A stretch of DNA of 64,000 nt, taken from an uncultured Oscillospiraceae bacterium. GTDB lineage: Bacteria > Bacillota > Clostridia > Oscillospirales > Oscillospiraceae. The notes under the pieces were generated by a model. That model ran no database searches. It worked only from the letters and a program-made list of their open reading frames with translations, and was not told the DNA's origin. Shown here piece by piece: positions 25,644-34,086 of this stretch. Every line of letters starts with the position of its first letter. Position 1 is the first letter of the stretch. Location of the stretch: NCBI GenBank assembly GCA_934511165.1, contig CAKSWA010000001.1:79906-143905 (forward strand), in the 5' to 3' direction. The position numbers were made by a program, and so were the translations under genes.

Positions 25644-26465
25644 ATGGGTATCAGCATTGATTTTACGGGCAAAACGGTATTGGTGACCGGTGCCGGGCGC
25701 GGTCTCGGCAAGGCCATGGCGCTGACCTTCGCCAAAGCGGGCGCGGACGTATATCTCGGCAACCGCAAGGAAGACCAGGGCATGGAGACCGTAAAGGAGA
25801 TCGAAGCTCTCGGCCGCCGCGCGGGCTTCACGAAGTGCGATGTTGCCAAGGAAGAGAACGTGAAAAAGCTTCTGGACGACGCCGTGGCTTTCGGCGGCGG
25901 CAAGCTGGATGTGTTCGTTAACGCTGCGGGCGTCATCTCCATTGAAGATATGATGTATACCTCCGACGAGGAGATCAAGCGTCTCTTTGATATCAACGTG
26001 CTCGGTACGGTGCACGCGCTCAAGCTCGGCCTGCCCATCATGGAAAAGCAGAAGAGCGGCAACATCGTGACCGTCGCCTCCATCGCCGGCCGCGGCGGCA
26101 TGGCGATGCTGCAGACCTACTGCGCGTCCAAGGCCGCCGTCATCAGTCTGACGCAGAGCGCCGCGAAGATGGCTGCGCCCTACGGCGTACGCGTGAACGC
26201 CATCGCTCCGGGCATCATCCGCACGTCCATGTGGGAAGAAATTCTCAACGGCATGGCGCACGGCTGGGATCCGGCGAACAAGCGCGCTCTCTCCGATGAA
26301 GAGCGCGAGACGCTCTGGAACGAGTCCGTGAAGAACATGATTCCGCTCGGCCGCGCGCAGCTCGCCGAGGACATCGCGAATGGCACCGTGTTCATCGCGT
26401 CCGATCTCGCCCGCGAGATCACCGGCCAGGTGCTCGCCATTGACGGCGGCACGACGATGGTGTGA
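25644..26465 (+). CDS. Short-chain dehydrogenase/reductase, FabG-like
   Basis: NAD(P)-dependent oxidoreductase of 273 aa. The classical SDR marks are present: cofactor loop TGAGRGLG at about residue 15, NAAG, catalytic Ser in VASIAG, and YCASK with the catalytic Tyr/Lys, then PG near the substrate loop and a C-terminal GQVLAIDGGTTMV. The length and ending fit 3-oxoacyl-ACP reductase, gluconate-5-dehydrogenase or sugar-alcohol dehydrogenases, and sequence alone does not separate them. AGGAGGAAAG precedes the ATG. It stands alone with its own promoter, so its pathway is not shown by context. Confidence 0.88.
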   Translation: MGISIDFTGKTVLVTGAGRGLGKAMALTFAKAGADVYLGNRKEDQGMETVKEIEALGRRAGFTKCDVAKEENVKKLLDDAVAFGGGKLDVFVNAAGVISIEDMMYTSDEEIKRLFDINVLGTVHALKLGLPIMEKQKSGNIVTVASIAGRGGMAMLQTYCASKAAVISLTQSAAKMAAPYGVRVNAIAPGIIRTSMWEEILNGMAHGWDPANKRALSDEERETLWNESVKNMIPLGRAQLAEDIANGTVFIASDLAREITGQVLAIDGGTTMV

Positions 26466-26525
26466 TTGCCGGAAAACCCAAAAAATCCCGGACGCAAAAG
26501 CGGAGTCCGAATAAGAAAACATAGA

Positions 26526-26561
26526 TTTTCCCCCGCAGACAACGGTGTCTGCGGGGGAAAA
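26526..26561. terminator. Perfect 16-bp hairpin after the SDR gene
   Basis: TTTTCCCCCGCAGACA and TGTCTGCGGGGGAAAA with a 4-nt loop. It lies between convergent genes and could terminate either; the U-tract is part of the stem. Confidence 0.7.
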
Positions 26562-26743
26562 CTGTTTACAGCCATTCGGCGAAGAATTTTTCGTTGGAAC
26601 AAGGCGCTTTTTCGCAGCAATGCTTTGTGCATTGCAAGAAAAAGGAACGCAGTTCCAGCGGAAAAGGCCCGGCGAAGGGGCTGTGTTTTCTTATGAGGAC
26701 GCAGCTAATGGCATCCGGGATTTTTTCGTGTCAACGGGGATGG

Positions 26744-27625
26744 TCACACCGCCGTTTTCCTGCCGCGAAGTTCGCTCACGAGCGCCGAGCCGATGATCAG
26801 CGCCGCGCCGAGAATGCCGAACGCCGTCAGCCGCTCGTGCAGCAGAAGCGCCGAGAAAAAGAGCGAGGACACCGGGTCAATGTAGCTGAGTACCGCAACC
26901 GACTGCGCGGGGAGCTTATTCACGTTCCCGAAGTAGAGCGCATACGCGATGCCGCTGTGTACGAGGCCGACGACGAGCACAAGGATCACCGTGCGCGTAT
27001 CGAGCATGACCGCCGAGAAGTCCTCCGTGAGCAGCAGGTACGGGATGAGCACCGCCGCCGCAGAGAAAAGCTGGATGATCGTCTTTTCGTAAGCGTCCTC
27101 CACCTCGGTCTTCTTATTGATGATCACGGTTGCGGCATAGAGCGCCGCGGCGGCCAGGCCGAAGGCGATGCCCTTCGCGTCCTGCGCGCCGGGCAGACCG
27201 CCCTCCGCCACGCCGGAGACGAACACCATGCCGACGATCGCCGCGAACACGCACAGCCATTTTTTCGCGCTGAGCTTTTCGCGGAAGAAGATCGGCGAGA
27301 GCAGTATCACGATGGTCGGCTGCATATAAAAGCACATCGTCGCCACCGCTACGCTGGTGTAGTTGTAGGCCTCAAAAAGGAAGATCCAGTCAATGCCGAT
27401 GATTGCGCCCGAAAGGATGAGCAGCGCGAGCTGCTTTTTTTCGATCTTCGCGAGCTTGCGGCGCTTCACCGCAACGAATATCAGCAGAAACACGCCGCCG
27501 AGCAGCCCGCGGGAAAACGCGAGCAGCGCCGACGAGAACGGGATGTTCCGCCGGAAGATCGCGATCGTGCCGAAAATCAGCATGGAGGCGCAGAGGGAGA
27601 GATAAGCCTTGCGGTTTTCTTTCAT
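26744..27625 (-). CDS. EamA/DMT-family transporter
   Basis: Inner-membrane carrier of the drug/metabolite superfamily, 293 aa, with about ten hydrophobic helices in two EamA repeats (about residues 8-140 and 160-287). The second repeat holds the typical SVAVLSYIDPVSSLFFSALLLHE. Substrate is not predictable; relatives export amino acids, nucleosides or other metabolites. The ATG at 27625 overlaps the stop of the MFS gene as ATGA; a much longer frame runs upstream but lies within that gene. It is last in the yqeB-selD-MFS-DMT unit. Confidence 0.87.
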   Translation of the reverse strand: MKENRKAYLSLCASMLIFGTIAIFRRNIPFSSALLAFSRGLLGGVFLLIFVAVKRRKLAKIEKKQLALLILSGAIIGIDWIFLFEAYNYTSVAVATMCFYMQPTIVILLSPIFFREKLSAKKWLCVFAAIVGMVFVSGVAEGGLPGAQDAKGIAFGLAAAALYAATVIINKKTEVEDAYEKTIIQLFSAAAVLIPYLLLTEDFSAVMLDTRTVILVLVVGLVHSGIAYALYFGNVNKLPAQSVAVLSYIDPVSSLFFSALLLHERLTAFGILGAALIIGSALVSELRGRKTAV

Positions 27626-28794
27626 TTCCCGGTATCGTTCCTTTCTTTTTCCGCCGTGCGGAACATGAGTTCTGTCATGGTGATCATCAGCGCAACGAAG
27701 CAGAGAAGATAGGCCGGCATAATGGAAAAGCCTAGCGCGTTGCCCAGAAGGCCGAAGAGCGGCGGCACAAACGTTGAGCCGACGTACGCGCCCGCCATCT
27801 GGATGCCGATGATCGCGCCGGAGTTCTCCGCGCCGAAGTTCGCGGGCGTGGAGTGGATGATGCAGGGATAGACCGGCGCGCAGCCGAACCCGATCACGAG
27901 GAACGCGGCAACCGCGGCGGTATAAGAAGCCGTCGGGAGCGCAAGCGCACCGATGCCGCAGACGAACACCCCCGTGCCGAGACGGATCATGTTCCGGTCG
28001 CCCAGGCGGTCGGTAACAAACCCGCTCACGAACCGCCCGGCGGTGAGGCCAATATAAAAGAGCGCGGCCAGCCCCGCCGCGCGCTCGGCAGGAAGCCCCT
28101 TGACCTCGGCAAAATACGTGCTTGCCCACTGCATCGCCGTCGCCTCCGCGGCGCAGTAGGCGAAAAAGCCCGCGAGAATATACGGCACGCCCTTTATCTT
28201 CAGCGCGCCGCGCACGCCGACGCTTTTCCGCTTCGTCTCCGCGGCAGTCCTATTGGCCTTCCACACCGGGAGCGTCACGAGCAGAAGCACGGCAATGGCG
28301 AGCTGCAAAAGCGCAACGGTGCGGTAACCGCCGTGCCAGGTGCTGTGCGTCAGCGCCCAGCTCATGACAAACGGGCTGACGATCGTGCCGACGCCCCAGA
28401 AGCAGTGCAGCCAGCTCATGTGGCGTGCTTTATAGTGCAGCGCCACATAGTTATTGAGCGCCGCATCGATCGCGCCCGCGCCGAGGCCGTACGGCACGGC
28501 GAAGACAATGAGCATCCAGAACTTTGTGGAAACCGAAAAGCCGAGCAGCGCGAGCACCGTGAGAAACACGCTCACGACCGTCACGCCGCCGGTGCCGAGC
28601 TTTCGCGTGAGCCGGTCGGACATAAGGCTGGAAACGATCGTTCCGCCGGAGATCACCATGGACACAATGCCCATGTACGAAACCGGCACGCCGAGCTCGG
28701 CGTGCATGACCGGCCAGCCGGAGCCGAGCAGCGAATCCGGCAGGCCGAGGCTGATGAACGCAAGATAAATGAGCGCGAGCAGCAGCGAGTACAT
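27622..28794 (-). CDS. Major facilitator superfamily transporter
   Basis: Membrane transporter of 390 aa with twelve predicted helices and MFS loops such as DRLTRKLGTGG after helix 2 and DRLGDRN after helix 8. It resembles the sugar or FucP-like branch of MFS. The ATG directly follows the selD stop codon with no gap, and its stop overlaps the DMT gene, so the unit is co-translated. Co-transcription with selD and yqeB suggests transport of a substrate or product of a selenium-dependent molybdenum hydroxylase, for instance a purine or heterocycle; this is inference. Confidence 0.88.
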   Translation of the reverse strand: MYSLLLALIYLAFISLGLPDSLLGSGWPVMHAELGVPVSYMGIVSMVISGGTIVSSLMSDRLTRKLGTGGVTVVSVFLTVLALLGFSVSTKFWMLIVFAVPYGLGAGAIDAALNNYVALHYKARHMSWLHCFWGVGTIVSPFVMSWALTHSTWHGGYRTVALLQLAIAVLLLVTLPVWKANRTAAETKRKSVGVRGALKIKGVPYILAGFFAYCAAEATAMQWASTYFAEVKGLPAERAAGLAALFYIGLTAGRFVSGFVTDRLGDRNMIRLGTGVFVCGIGALALPTASYTAAVAAFLVIGFGCAPVYPCIIHSTPANFGAENSGAIIGIQMAGAYVGSTFVPPLFGLLGNALGFSIMPAYLLCFVALMITMTELMFRTAEKERNDTGK

Positions 28795-29832
28795 TTATAC
28801 CACCTTCACAGCGCAGTTCTGCTTTTCGGTCACATAGCCGATGCGCGCGGCGTGCGGCACCTTATCGGTGAGCTCCGCGAGCAGGGCGGGCGCGTCCTTC
28901 TCCGATACGGCGAGCAGCAGTCCGCCGGAGGTCTGGGGATCGAAGAGAACGTCCATCATCGCGCGCGTGACGTTCGGCGCGCTCTCGCTGAAGGGCTCGG
29001 CAAAATTGCGGTTGCGGTACATGCCCTCGGGGAGAATGCCGATCTCGGCAAGAGAGAGCACCTCCGGGAGAAGCGGCACGTTCGCGCTCTCGATGACGGC
29101 GGTCACGCTGCCGCCGTTCGCCATTTCGCCCGTGTGTCCCATGAGGCCGAAGCCGGTCACATCGGTGATGCTGTGCACATCGTATTTCCCGGCAATCTCG
29201 CTTCCGGCGCGGTTGAGCTCCGCCATCTGGGCAACCGCCTTGGCATAGGTCTCTTTGGAGACCATATCCGCCTTGTTCGCCGTGGAGATAATGCCGGTGC
29301 CGAGGGCTTTCGTGAGAATGAGCACATCGCCCGCGTGCGGCGTGCAGTTCAGGCGGATCTTGTCCGGGTGGGCGAAACCCGTCACGGAAAGGCCGTATTT
29401 CGGCTCGGTGTCGCGGATGGTGTGGCCGCCGGAGATGATGACGCCGGCCTCCGCGGCCTTCGTATAGCCGCCGCGCAGCACCTCGCGCACGGCCTCGTCC
29501 GGCATCTGCGGCGAGACCGCCATGATGTTCAGCGCAAGCTTCGGCTCGGCACCCATGGCGTAAATGTCGCTGATGGCGTTCGCCGCGGCGATCTGGCCGA
29601 ACATGAAGGGATCGTCTACGATCGGCGGGAAGAAGTCCAGCGTCTCCACAAGCACAAGATCGTCCGAAATTTTATAAACGCAGGCGTCGTCGCTCGTGTC
29701 GTAGCCGACGAGCAGGCGCTCGTCGTATACCGAAGGCAGGCCCTTCAAAAGCTTTACCAGCGTGCCCGCGCCGACCTTTGCGCCGCATCCGGCGCAGCTC
29801 GCAAGCTTTGTCATACGAATCTCATTTTCCAT
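28795..29832 (-). CDS. selD: Selenide, water dikinase (selenophosphate synthase)
   Basis: Makes selenophosphate from selenide and ATP. The 345 residues carry the N-terminal active-site loop GCGAK, with Cys16 in place of selenocysteine and Lys19, followed by YDTSDDACVYK, LVETLDFFPPIVDDP, ISGGHTIRD and FDPQTSGGLL. It begins inside the end of yqeB, behind GAGGAGAAG, so the two are coupled. No selA, selB or tRNA-Sec is visible nearby. The yqeB link suggests selenophosphate used for the selenium-dependent molybdenum hydroxylase cofactor as well as, or instead of, selenocysteine. Confidence 0.96.
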   Translation of the reverse strand: MENEIRMTKLASCAGCGAKVGAGTLVKLLKGLPSVYDERLLVGYDTSDDACVYKISDDLVLVETLDFFPPIVDDPFMFGQIAAANAISDIYAMGAEPKLALNIMAVSPQMPDEAVREVLRGGYTKAAEAGVIISGGHTIRDTEPKYGLSVTGFAHPDKIRLNCTPHAGDVLILTKALGTGIISTANKADMVSKETYAKAVAQMAELNRAGSEIAGKYDVHSITDVTGFGLMGHTGEMANGGSVTAVIESANVPLLPEVLSLAEIGILPEGMYRNRNFAEPFSESAPNVTRAMMDVLFDPQTSGGLLLAVSEKDAPALLAELTDKVPHAARIGYVTEKQNCAVKVV

Positions 29833-30658
29833 AGTCTTCTCCTCGTTTCTCCGGTTTTCTCGCCGTACCGACGGCGGAGGTGAGCATCAGCACCGCTTCG
29901 AGCACGCCGCCGCCGACGGCAAGCGCCTTGTCGGACGCGGTGAAGCAGTGGAAGAGCTGGCAGCGGGGATCGACATCCGCGCTTTTGAAATGCTCGCGGG
30001 GCACTTCAAAACCCTCCGGCAATATACCGCGGAGCGTGCCGGTGATTTTTGCATACAGCGGCTCGCCGCCGACGGTGGCAACGACCTCCCCCGCCTCAAC
30101 CGTGTCGCCAATCTGACGCAGGGCGTGGAACGTGCCGCCGCAGGGCGAGTGCATCACGCGCTCGGTCGTATAGCCGCCGATATTGCCGGGGACACCGGTG
30201 TTCGGAATGGCGCTGCCCGACCAGATCACACGGCCGAGCGTATGGCCGCGCATCGTCTCCACAACGGCATGGCAGTCCTCCCCGGCAGTGAAGCCGGGGC
30301 CGACGCCGATCACGCCGGGCGCGTCGGTGATGGCGGTACCGAGATTGTTCTTGGCGAGAATGGCGTCCACGATCACATCCGGGTGAAGCTCCTTCGCGCT
30401 CTCCGCCCTCGGATCGACGATCACGGGCAGGATGTTTTCCTCCAGCAGCCGCAGCGCGTCCGCGGCGCTTCCGGCGAGCCGGGCGCGCACCTCCTCCACC
30501 TTCGTCTCCCCATGGTACACCGCCTCGGAAAAGCAGACGGTGCGGCGGATGGACGACGGCTTCGGAAGATCGGTCATCACCACGTTGATCCCCGCGCGCC
30601 AGAGACGCAGCGCAATGCCGGAGGCAATATCTCCGGCGCCTTTTATCATTACAAGCAT
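29822..30658 (-). CDS. yqeB: YqeB/EF2563 selenium-dependent molybdenum hydroxylase maturation protein
   Basis: A 278-residue protein of the YqeB/EF2563 family, a comparative-genomics marker for selenium-dependent molybdenum hydroxylases (Haft and Self's orphan SelD work). Visible features are the N-terminal nucleotide-binding MIKGAGDIASGIALRLWRAG, the conserved ITDAPGVIGVGPGF block, and GNIGGYTTERVMHSPCGGTF. It is the first gene of the minus-strand unit, with a consensus promoter upstream and a divergent LysR gene. The hydroxylase itself and YqeC are not in the window. The biochemical role is not fully known; involvement in inserting or carrying the labile selenium is the family view. Confidence 0.92.
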   Translation of the reverse strand: MLVMIKGAGDIASGIALRLWRAGINVVMTDLPKPSSIRRTVCFSEAVYHGETKVEEVRARLAGSAADALRLLEENILPVIVDPRAESAKELHPDVIVDAILAKNNLGTAITDAPGVIGVGPGFTAGEDCHAVVETMRGHTLGRVIWSGSAIPNTGVPGNIGGYTTERVMHSPCGGTFHALRQIGDTVEAGEVVATVGGEPLYAKITGTLRGILPEGFEVPREHFKSADVDPRCQLFHCFTASDKALAVGGGVLEAVLMLTSAVGTARKPEKRGEDYGK

Positions 30659-30689
30659 GATTTGTTCTCCTTAAAATGGTTCTGAAATC

Positions 30690-30717
30690 AGTATAATATG
30701 GAATACCGGCTTGTCAA
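30690..30717 (-). promoter_or_regulatory. Promoter of yqeB-selD-MFS-DMT
   Basis: On the minus strand TTGACA, a 16-bp spacer and TATACT, about 30-60 bp before yqeB. A near-consensus sigma-A site. Confidence 0.75.
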
Positions 30718-30729
30718 GAGCATTGACTC

Positions 30730-30773
30730 TTGACTTTTTATCGATCTTTTCATATGATATTCATATAATATCG
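30730..30773 (+). promoter_or_regulatory. LysR promoter and dyad
   Basis: TTGACT, a 17-bp spacer and TATGAT drive the LysR gene. An ATATGA/TCATAT dyad overlaps the -10 (about 30752-30766) and is a plausible autoregulatory LysR site between the two divergent promoters. Confidence 0.6.
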
Positions 30774-30798
30774 ATATACAAAGAGGAAGTGCCCTGTC

Positions 30799-31686
30799 AT
30801 GACGCTCAAGCAGCTCGAATACTTTCTTGCCATCGCCGAAAACGGCAGCATCACCAAAGCCGCCAACTCCCTGCGCATTTCCCAGCCGCCGCTGAGTCTT
30901 CAGCTCAAGGGGCTGGAGGAGGAGCTCGGCTGCCAGCTTTTCATCCGCGATAAGAAAAACATGATCATCACGCCGAAGGGCATCCTTCTGCGCGAGCGCG
31001 CCCGCGAGATCATGGACAAGGTGAACGAAACGCTGCTGCTCATGCAGTCGGCCAACGAGGAGGAGCGGTACACCATCCATCTCGGCACGATCTCCTCGAT
31101 CTGCAACCGCGTACTGCCGGACAAGGTGCTCAAGCTCAAGGAGCGCTACCCGCACGTGGAGTTTGTTCTCCACGAGGGCAGCACGACGAGCATTCTCGAT
31201 ATGCTTGCGAGCGGCATGGTGGATTTCGGCATCGTGCGCGAGCCGTTCAACGTTGGAGCCTACAGCTCCCGTCCCATCCACGACACCGCCCTCGGCGAGG
31301 GCGGGCAGGACTATTTTACCGCCATCGGCAAGCCGAACTTTTTCCCTGCCGACGATGCGCCGGTTGTGACGCTCACCAGCCTGCAGGATACGCCCATCAT
31401 CATCCACCGGCGGTATTACGATCTCTTCACCAACGCCTGCCGCCGCCAGGGCTTCATCCCCAACATCATCTGCCAGAACGACAACATCGCCTCGTCGCTG
31501 AGCTGGGCGGCGTCCGGCATCGGCGTGGCCATTGCGCCGTATACCTCCGCCATCCAGAACTCCGATCCCACGCTCGTTATGAAGCGCATCGACAGCCCGG
31601 AGATCGTTTCCAAGGCGCATCTCATCTGGAACCGCAGCGTTACGCTCACGCCCGAGCAGAAGGCGTTTGTACATCTGTTCGACTGA
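30799..31686 (+). CDS. LysR-family regulator, divergent from yqeB-selD
   Basis: Regulator of 295 aa. The winged helix-turn-helix (about residues 3-60) reads LKQLEYFLAIAENGSITKAA then LRISQPPLSLQLKGLEEELG. The C-terminal type-2 periplasmic-binding-like domain (about 90-290) senses a small molecule. AAGAGGAAG precedes the ATG. Its divergent arrangement with yqeB-selD-MFS-DMT is the classic LysR layout, so the ligand probably relates to the selenium-molybdenum hydroxylase substrate. This is inferred from position. Confidence 0.9.
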   Translation: MTLKQLEYFLAIAENGSITKAANSLRISQPPLSLQLKGLEEELGCQLFIRDKKNMIITPKGILLRERAREIMDKVNETLLLMQSANEEERYTIHLGTISSICNRVLPDKVLKLKERYPHVEFVLHEGSTTSILDMLASGMVDFGIVREPFNVGAYSSRPIHDTALGEGGQDYFTAIGKPNFFPADDAPVVTLTSLQDTPIIIHRRYYDLFTNACRRQGFIPNIICQNDNIASSLSWAASGIGVAIAPYTSAIQNSDPTLVMKRIDSPEIVSKAHLIWNRSVTLTPEQKAFVHLFD

Positions 31687-31700
31687 TTTTTTCACACACG

Positions 31701-31742
31701 AAAAGAGAGCCGGTTTTCCGCGGAAAACCGGCTCTCTTTTTT
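31701..31742 (+). terminator. Terminator after LysR
   Basis: A 40-nt perfect palindrome (AAAAGAGAGCCGGTTTTCCG and its complement) ending in a T-run; it also faces the convergent lipoprotein gene. Confidence 0.9.
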
Positions 31743-31755
31743 CATGCATTCGATT

Positions 31756-32160
31756 TTAATATCCGTGATCGACGTGTTGCCACGCCCCGCCGTTCGAACG
31801 GACAAGGATCCACATCCAGTTAGTGTACGTCTGCCCCGGGTTGAGCGTGGGGTTTGCGCCGGACTCGGCCACATCAAACGTCGATGTGAGGACGAGCACC
31901 TCGTCGGCCCCGTTCCGGTCCGCCCAGTCCTGATGCTCCTTGGATACATCATCCCCGGCGTAGGAGATCTCGGTGAGCGTGCAGCCCTTCCAGCTGCGGG
32001 AAAAGTCCTTTTTGATCACATCGATGGCGGCGTCAATGTCGTTCTGCGTATACATTTCGGACGCCACGGCCTTCGTCTGCACGTTCTTCACATTGCCGCC
32101 GCAGGCGGCGAGAGCGAGCAGAAGCAAGGCGGCCAGAAACAGGGATACGAAGCGTTTCAT
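31756..32160 (-). CDS. Small lipoprotein of unknown function (DUF4829-like?)
   Basis: A 134-residue lipoprotein: signal MKRFVSLFLAALLLLALAAC with the lipidated Cys at 20, then a domain of about 100 residues with YTQNDIDAAIDVIKKDF, a GCTLTEISYAGDD segment and a C-terminal NWMWILVRSNGG. The pattern recalls the small DUF4829 domain common in Clostridial lipoproteins, but I cannot confirm it. GAAAGGAG precedes the ATG. A MITE-like repeat separates it from the coiled-coil gene upstream, and no partner is evident. Confidence 0.75.
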   Translation of the reverse strand: MKRFVSLFLAALLLLALAACGGNVKNVQTKAVASEMYTQNDIDAAIDVIKKDFSRSWKGCTLTEISYAGDDVSKEHQDWADRNGADEVLVLTSTFDVAESGANPTLNPGQTYTNWMWILVRSNGGAWQHVDHGY

Positions 32161-32182
32161 TTTATATTTCTCCTTTCGTAGA

Positions 32183-32317
32183 GGGCAAACCCTTCCGTCA
32201 AGGCCTTTGGCTTTGCCGCCTCCCCTATCAGGGGAGGCAAGTTTGTTTTTTTGATGCCTTACCTGGCCTCCCTAACAGGGAGGCTGGCACGGCGAAGCCG
32301 TGACTGGAGGGTTTTCC
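32183..32317. repeat. MITE-like palindromic repeat, copy 2
   Basis: About 135 bp bounded by inverted ends GGGCAAACCCTTCCGTCA and TGACTGGAGGGTTTTCCC. Inside are CCTCCCCTATCAGGGGAGG, CCTCCCTAACAGGGAGG and CACGGCGAAGCCGTG hairpins. The left half aligns with 5044-5110. It has no open frame, so it would need a transposase elsewhere in the genome to move. Confidence 0.7.
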
Positions 32318-32358
32318 CATCGCAGATATAGACGCCCCAGCGTGCCGTCCGGTTCATC

Positions 32359-32850
32359 TCATTTGAACCGCGCAAAAAACTCCGCGAGCGGCTGCATAAC
32401 GGCGAGCAGCTCCGTGACGGCCGTATTGAGCCCTTCCACATCGAGCTTTTCCGCGGCGTCGTTCACGGCAGAGAGCGCTTTCTCCGCGGCGGTAAGGCTC
32501 TTTTGTGCCTGTGTGAGCATATCGCCGGTGCTCTGCTCAAGCGATGCCCAGTCCACATCTTCGAGCTGCGCGGCGATCGTGCGCAGCGAATCGAGCGTAT
32601 CGGCAAGCTGCGCCGCCTCGAGCTGCTCGGTAAGGCCGTTCACGGTATCGACAAGGCGCTGCGTATCGAGCGCATCGAGTTCCGCCGTCACAGTGTCGAG
32701 CCGCGAGACAATGTGCTCGATGCGCGGGGCGTACCGCCGCACGCTGATAAAGGCCAGCGCCGAGCTCGCCGTCACAATGATGAGCAGCAGCACGCATACG
32801 ACCGCCGTCACTTTCTGCCAATGCAGGCGTTTTCTTTCCAGCTCCTCCAT
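32359..32850 (-). CDS. Membrane protein with extended coiled coil
   Basis: A 163-residue protein with a short cytoplasmic N-terminus, one membrane helix (about 13-36) and a long helical segment (about 42-155) with heptad-like hydrophobic spacing (for example RLDTVTAELDALDTQRL and LEAAQLADTLDSLRTIAAQL). It looks like a structural or tethering protein; the pattern also resembles methyl-accepting or DUF948-type coiled coils, but I do not recognise a family. GGGGAGGG precedes the ATG, 18 bp after the M42 peptidase gene, so the two share a transcript. Confidence 0.75.
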   Translation of the reverse strand: MEELERKRLHWQKVTAVVCVLLLIIVTASSALAFISVRRYAPRIEHIVSRLDTVTAELDALDTQRLVDTVNGLTEQLEAAQLADTLDSLRTIAAQLEDVDWASLEQSTGDMLTQAQKSLTAAEKALSAVNDAAEKLDVEGLNTAVTELLAVMQPLAEFFARFK

Positions 32851-32868
32851 CGGAAGCCCTCCCCTTTC

Positions 32869-33909
32869 TTAATTCTCGCCGCAGAGATAAAGATACATAA
32901 GCTTGAGCGTTGCCTCGAGTCCCTTCACATGCGTGCGCTCCATGCCGTGGCTCGCGCACACGCCGCTGCCGATGAGCGCGCCCTTGCAGTCCACGCCGGC
33001 GTGCCAGGCGGCGCCCACGTCCGAGCCGTAGAACGGGAAAATGTCCACCGTGTACGGCAGCTCATGCTTTTTCGCGAGCGCGATAAGGCGGTTCGTAAGC
33101 TCGTAGTCATACGGCCCGCCGGAGTCCTTCGCGCAGATGGACACCGCGTATTCGTTGCCCGCGAGATCAAGTCCCACGCAGCCCATATCCACGGTGACAA
33201 ACTCGTCGATGTCACGCGCGAGCGCGCTCGCGCCGTGGCCGACCTCTTCAAACACGACAAAGTATATGCGCGTTGGGTGGCGGAACGCCACCTTTTTCTC
33301 GCTGCACCAGCGCAGCAGAAGAAGGAGCAGCACCGCGCTCGCCTTGTCGTCAATGAACCGGGACTTCAGAAAACCGGATTCTGTCATCGTGAATTTCGGG
33401 TCGATGAACACAAAGTCGCCGTTATCGATGCCGAGCGCCTTGACATCCTCGGCGCTTTTCACTTCCTCGTCGAGCCGGACCTCGAGATGGTCCACATCCC
33501 GCGGCATCGTTGCGGCGTCCGGGTAGACGTGCACCGCCGGGGCGAGCGAGAGGATCGTGCCGCTGTAGCGCTTGCCCTCGCGCGTGAGCACCGTGCAGTA
33601 CTCGCCGTCGAGCGTCGGGCAGATCGGCCCGCCGACCTTCGTAAGAGCGAGCGTTCCGCCGCCCTTCACGCTGCGCACCATCAGTCCCAGCGTGTCGACG
33701 TGCGCCGAGGTCGCCACGGTTTTGCTGTTGTCGAGTCCCGGCACGTCCACTTCGAGCGTTCCCTTGTTGTGGATGCGCGTCGTGTAGCCGAGCTCCTCCA
33801 CATACTTTTTGATGAGCGCGATCGCCTCGGCCGTGCAGCCGGAGGGGGAGTCGGTCGTAAATACGGCGCGGGCATATTCTTCAAATTGACGGCGGTCAAA
33901 TTCGATCAT
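32869..33909 (-). CDS. M42-family metallo-aminopeptidase
   Basis: Cytosolic two-metal aminopeptidase or endoglucanase-like M42 enzyme of 346 aa. Metal and catalytic residues stand in family context: AHVDTLG (His and Asp, about residue 65), DDKASAV (bridging Asp), FEEVGHGAS (catalytic Glu pair), DMGCVG (Asp) and a final His in CASHGMERTHVKG. The ATG at 33909 follows AGAGGAAA and starts the family-typical N-terminus; longer frames upstream overlap the promoter. It has a consensus promoter and is divergent from the SDR/ACP-oxoamine cassette. It probably trims imported peptides. Confidence 0.93.
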   Translation of the reverse strand: MIEFDRRQFEEYARAVFTTDSPSGCTAEAIALIKKYVEELGYTTRIHNKGTLEVDVPGLDNSKTVATSAHVDTLGLMVRSVKGGGTLALTKVGGPICPTLDGEYCTVLTREGKRYSGTILSLAPAVHVYPDAATMPRDVDHLEVRLDEEVKSAEDVKALGIDNGDFVFIDPKFTMTESGFLKSRFIDDKASAVLLLLLLRWCSEKKVAFRHPTRIYFVVFEEVGHGASALARDIDEFVTVDMGCVGLDLAGNEYAVSICAKDSGGPYDYELTNRLIALAKKHELPYTVDIFPFYGSDVGAAWHAGVDCKGALIGSGVCASHGMERTHVKGLEATLKLMYLYLCGEN

Positions 33910-33940
33910 GGAAATTTCCTCTTTTCTATGAGATGGCAAC

Positions 33941-33969
33941 ATCATAAGCCCCCGGCGCGCGTTTGTCAA
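33941..33969 (-). promoter_or_regulatory. Promoter of the M42 peptidase gene
   Basis: On the minus strand TTGACA, a 17-bp spacer and TATGAT, 32 bp before the start. Near consensus. Confidence 0.8.
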
Positions 33970-33997
33970 AATATACGTGCGCGGCACGTTTGTCCTA

Positions 33998-34026
33998 TTG
34001 ACAGGCGCAGCGCGCGGCGGTATACT
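33998..34026 (+). promoter_or_regulatory. Near-consensus promoter of the SDR/ACP-oxoamine cassette
   Basis: TTGACA, exactly 17 bp, then TATACT. It is one of the best sigma-A matches in the window, so the cassette is probably expressed well in growing cells. A leader of about 50 nt precedes the ATG, with AAGGAGGG before it. Confidence 0.85.
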
Positions 34027-34086
34027 TGCATCAAGTTTTTTATATAAATAATTTTAACTATCCATATCATTAAGGAGGGTCCTTCC

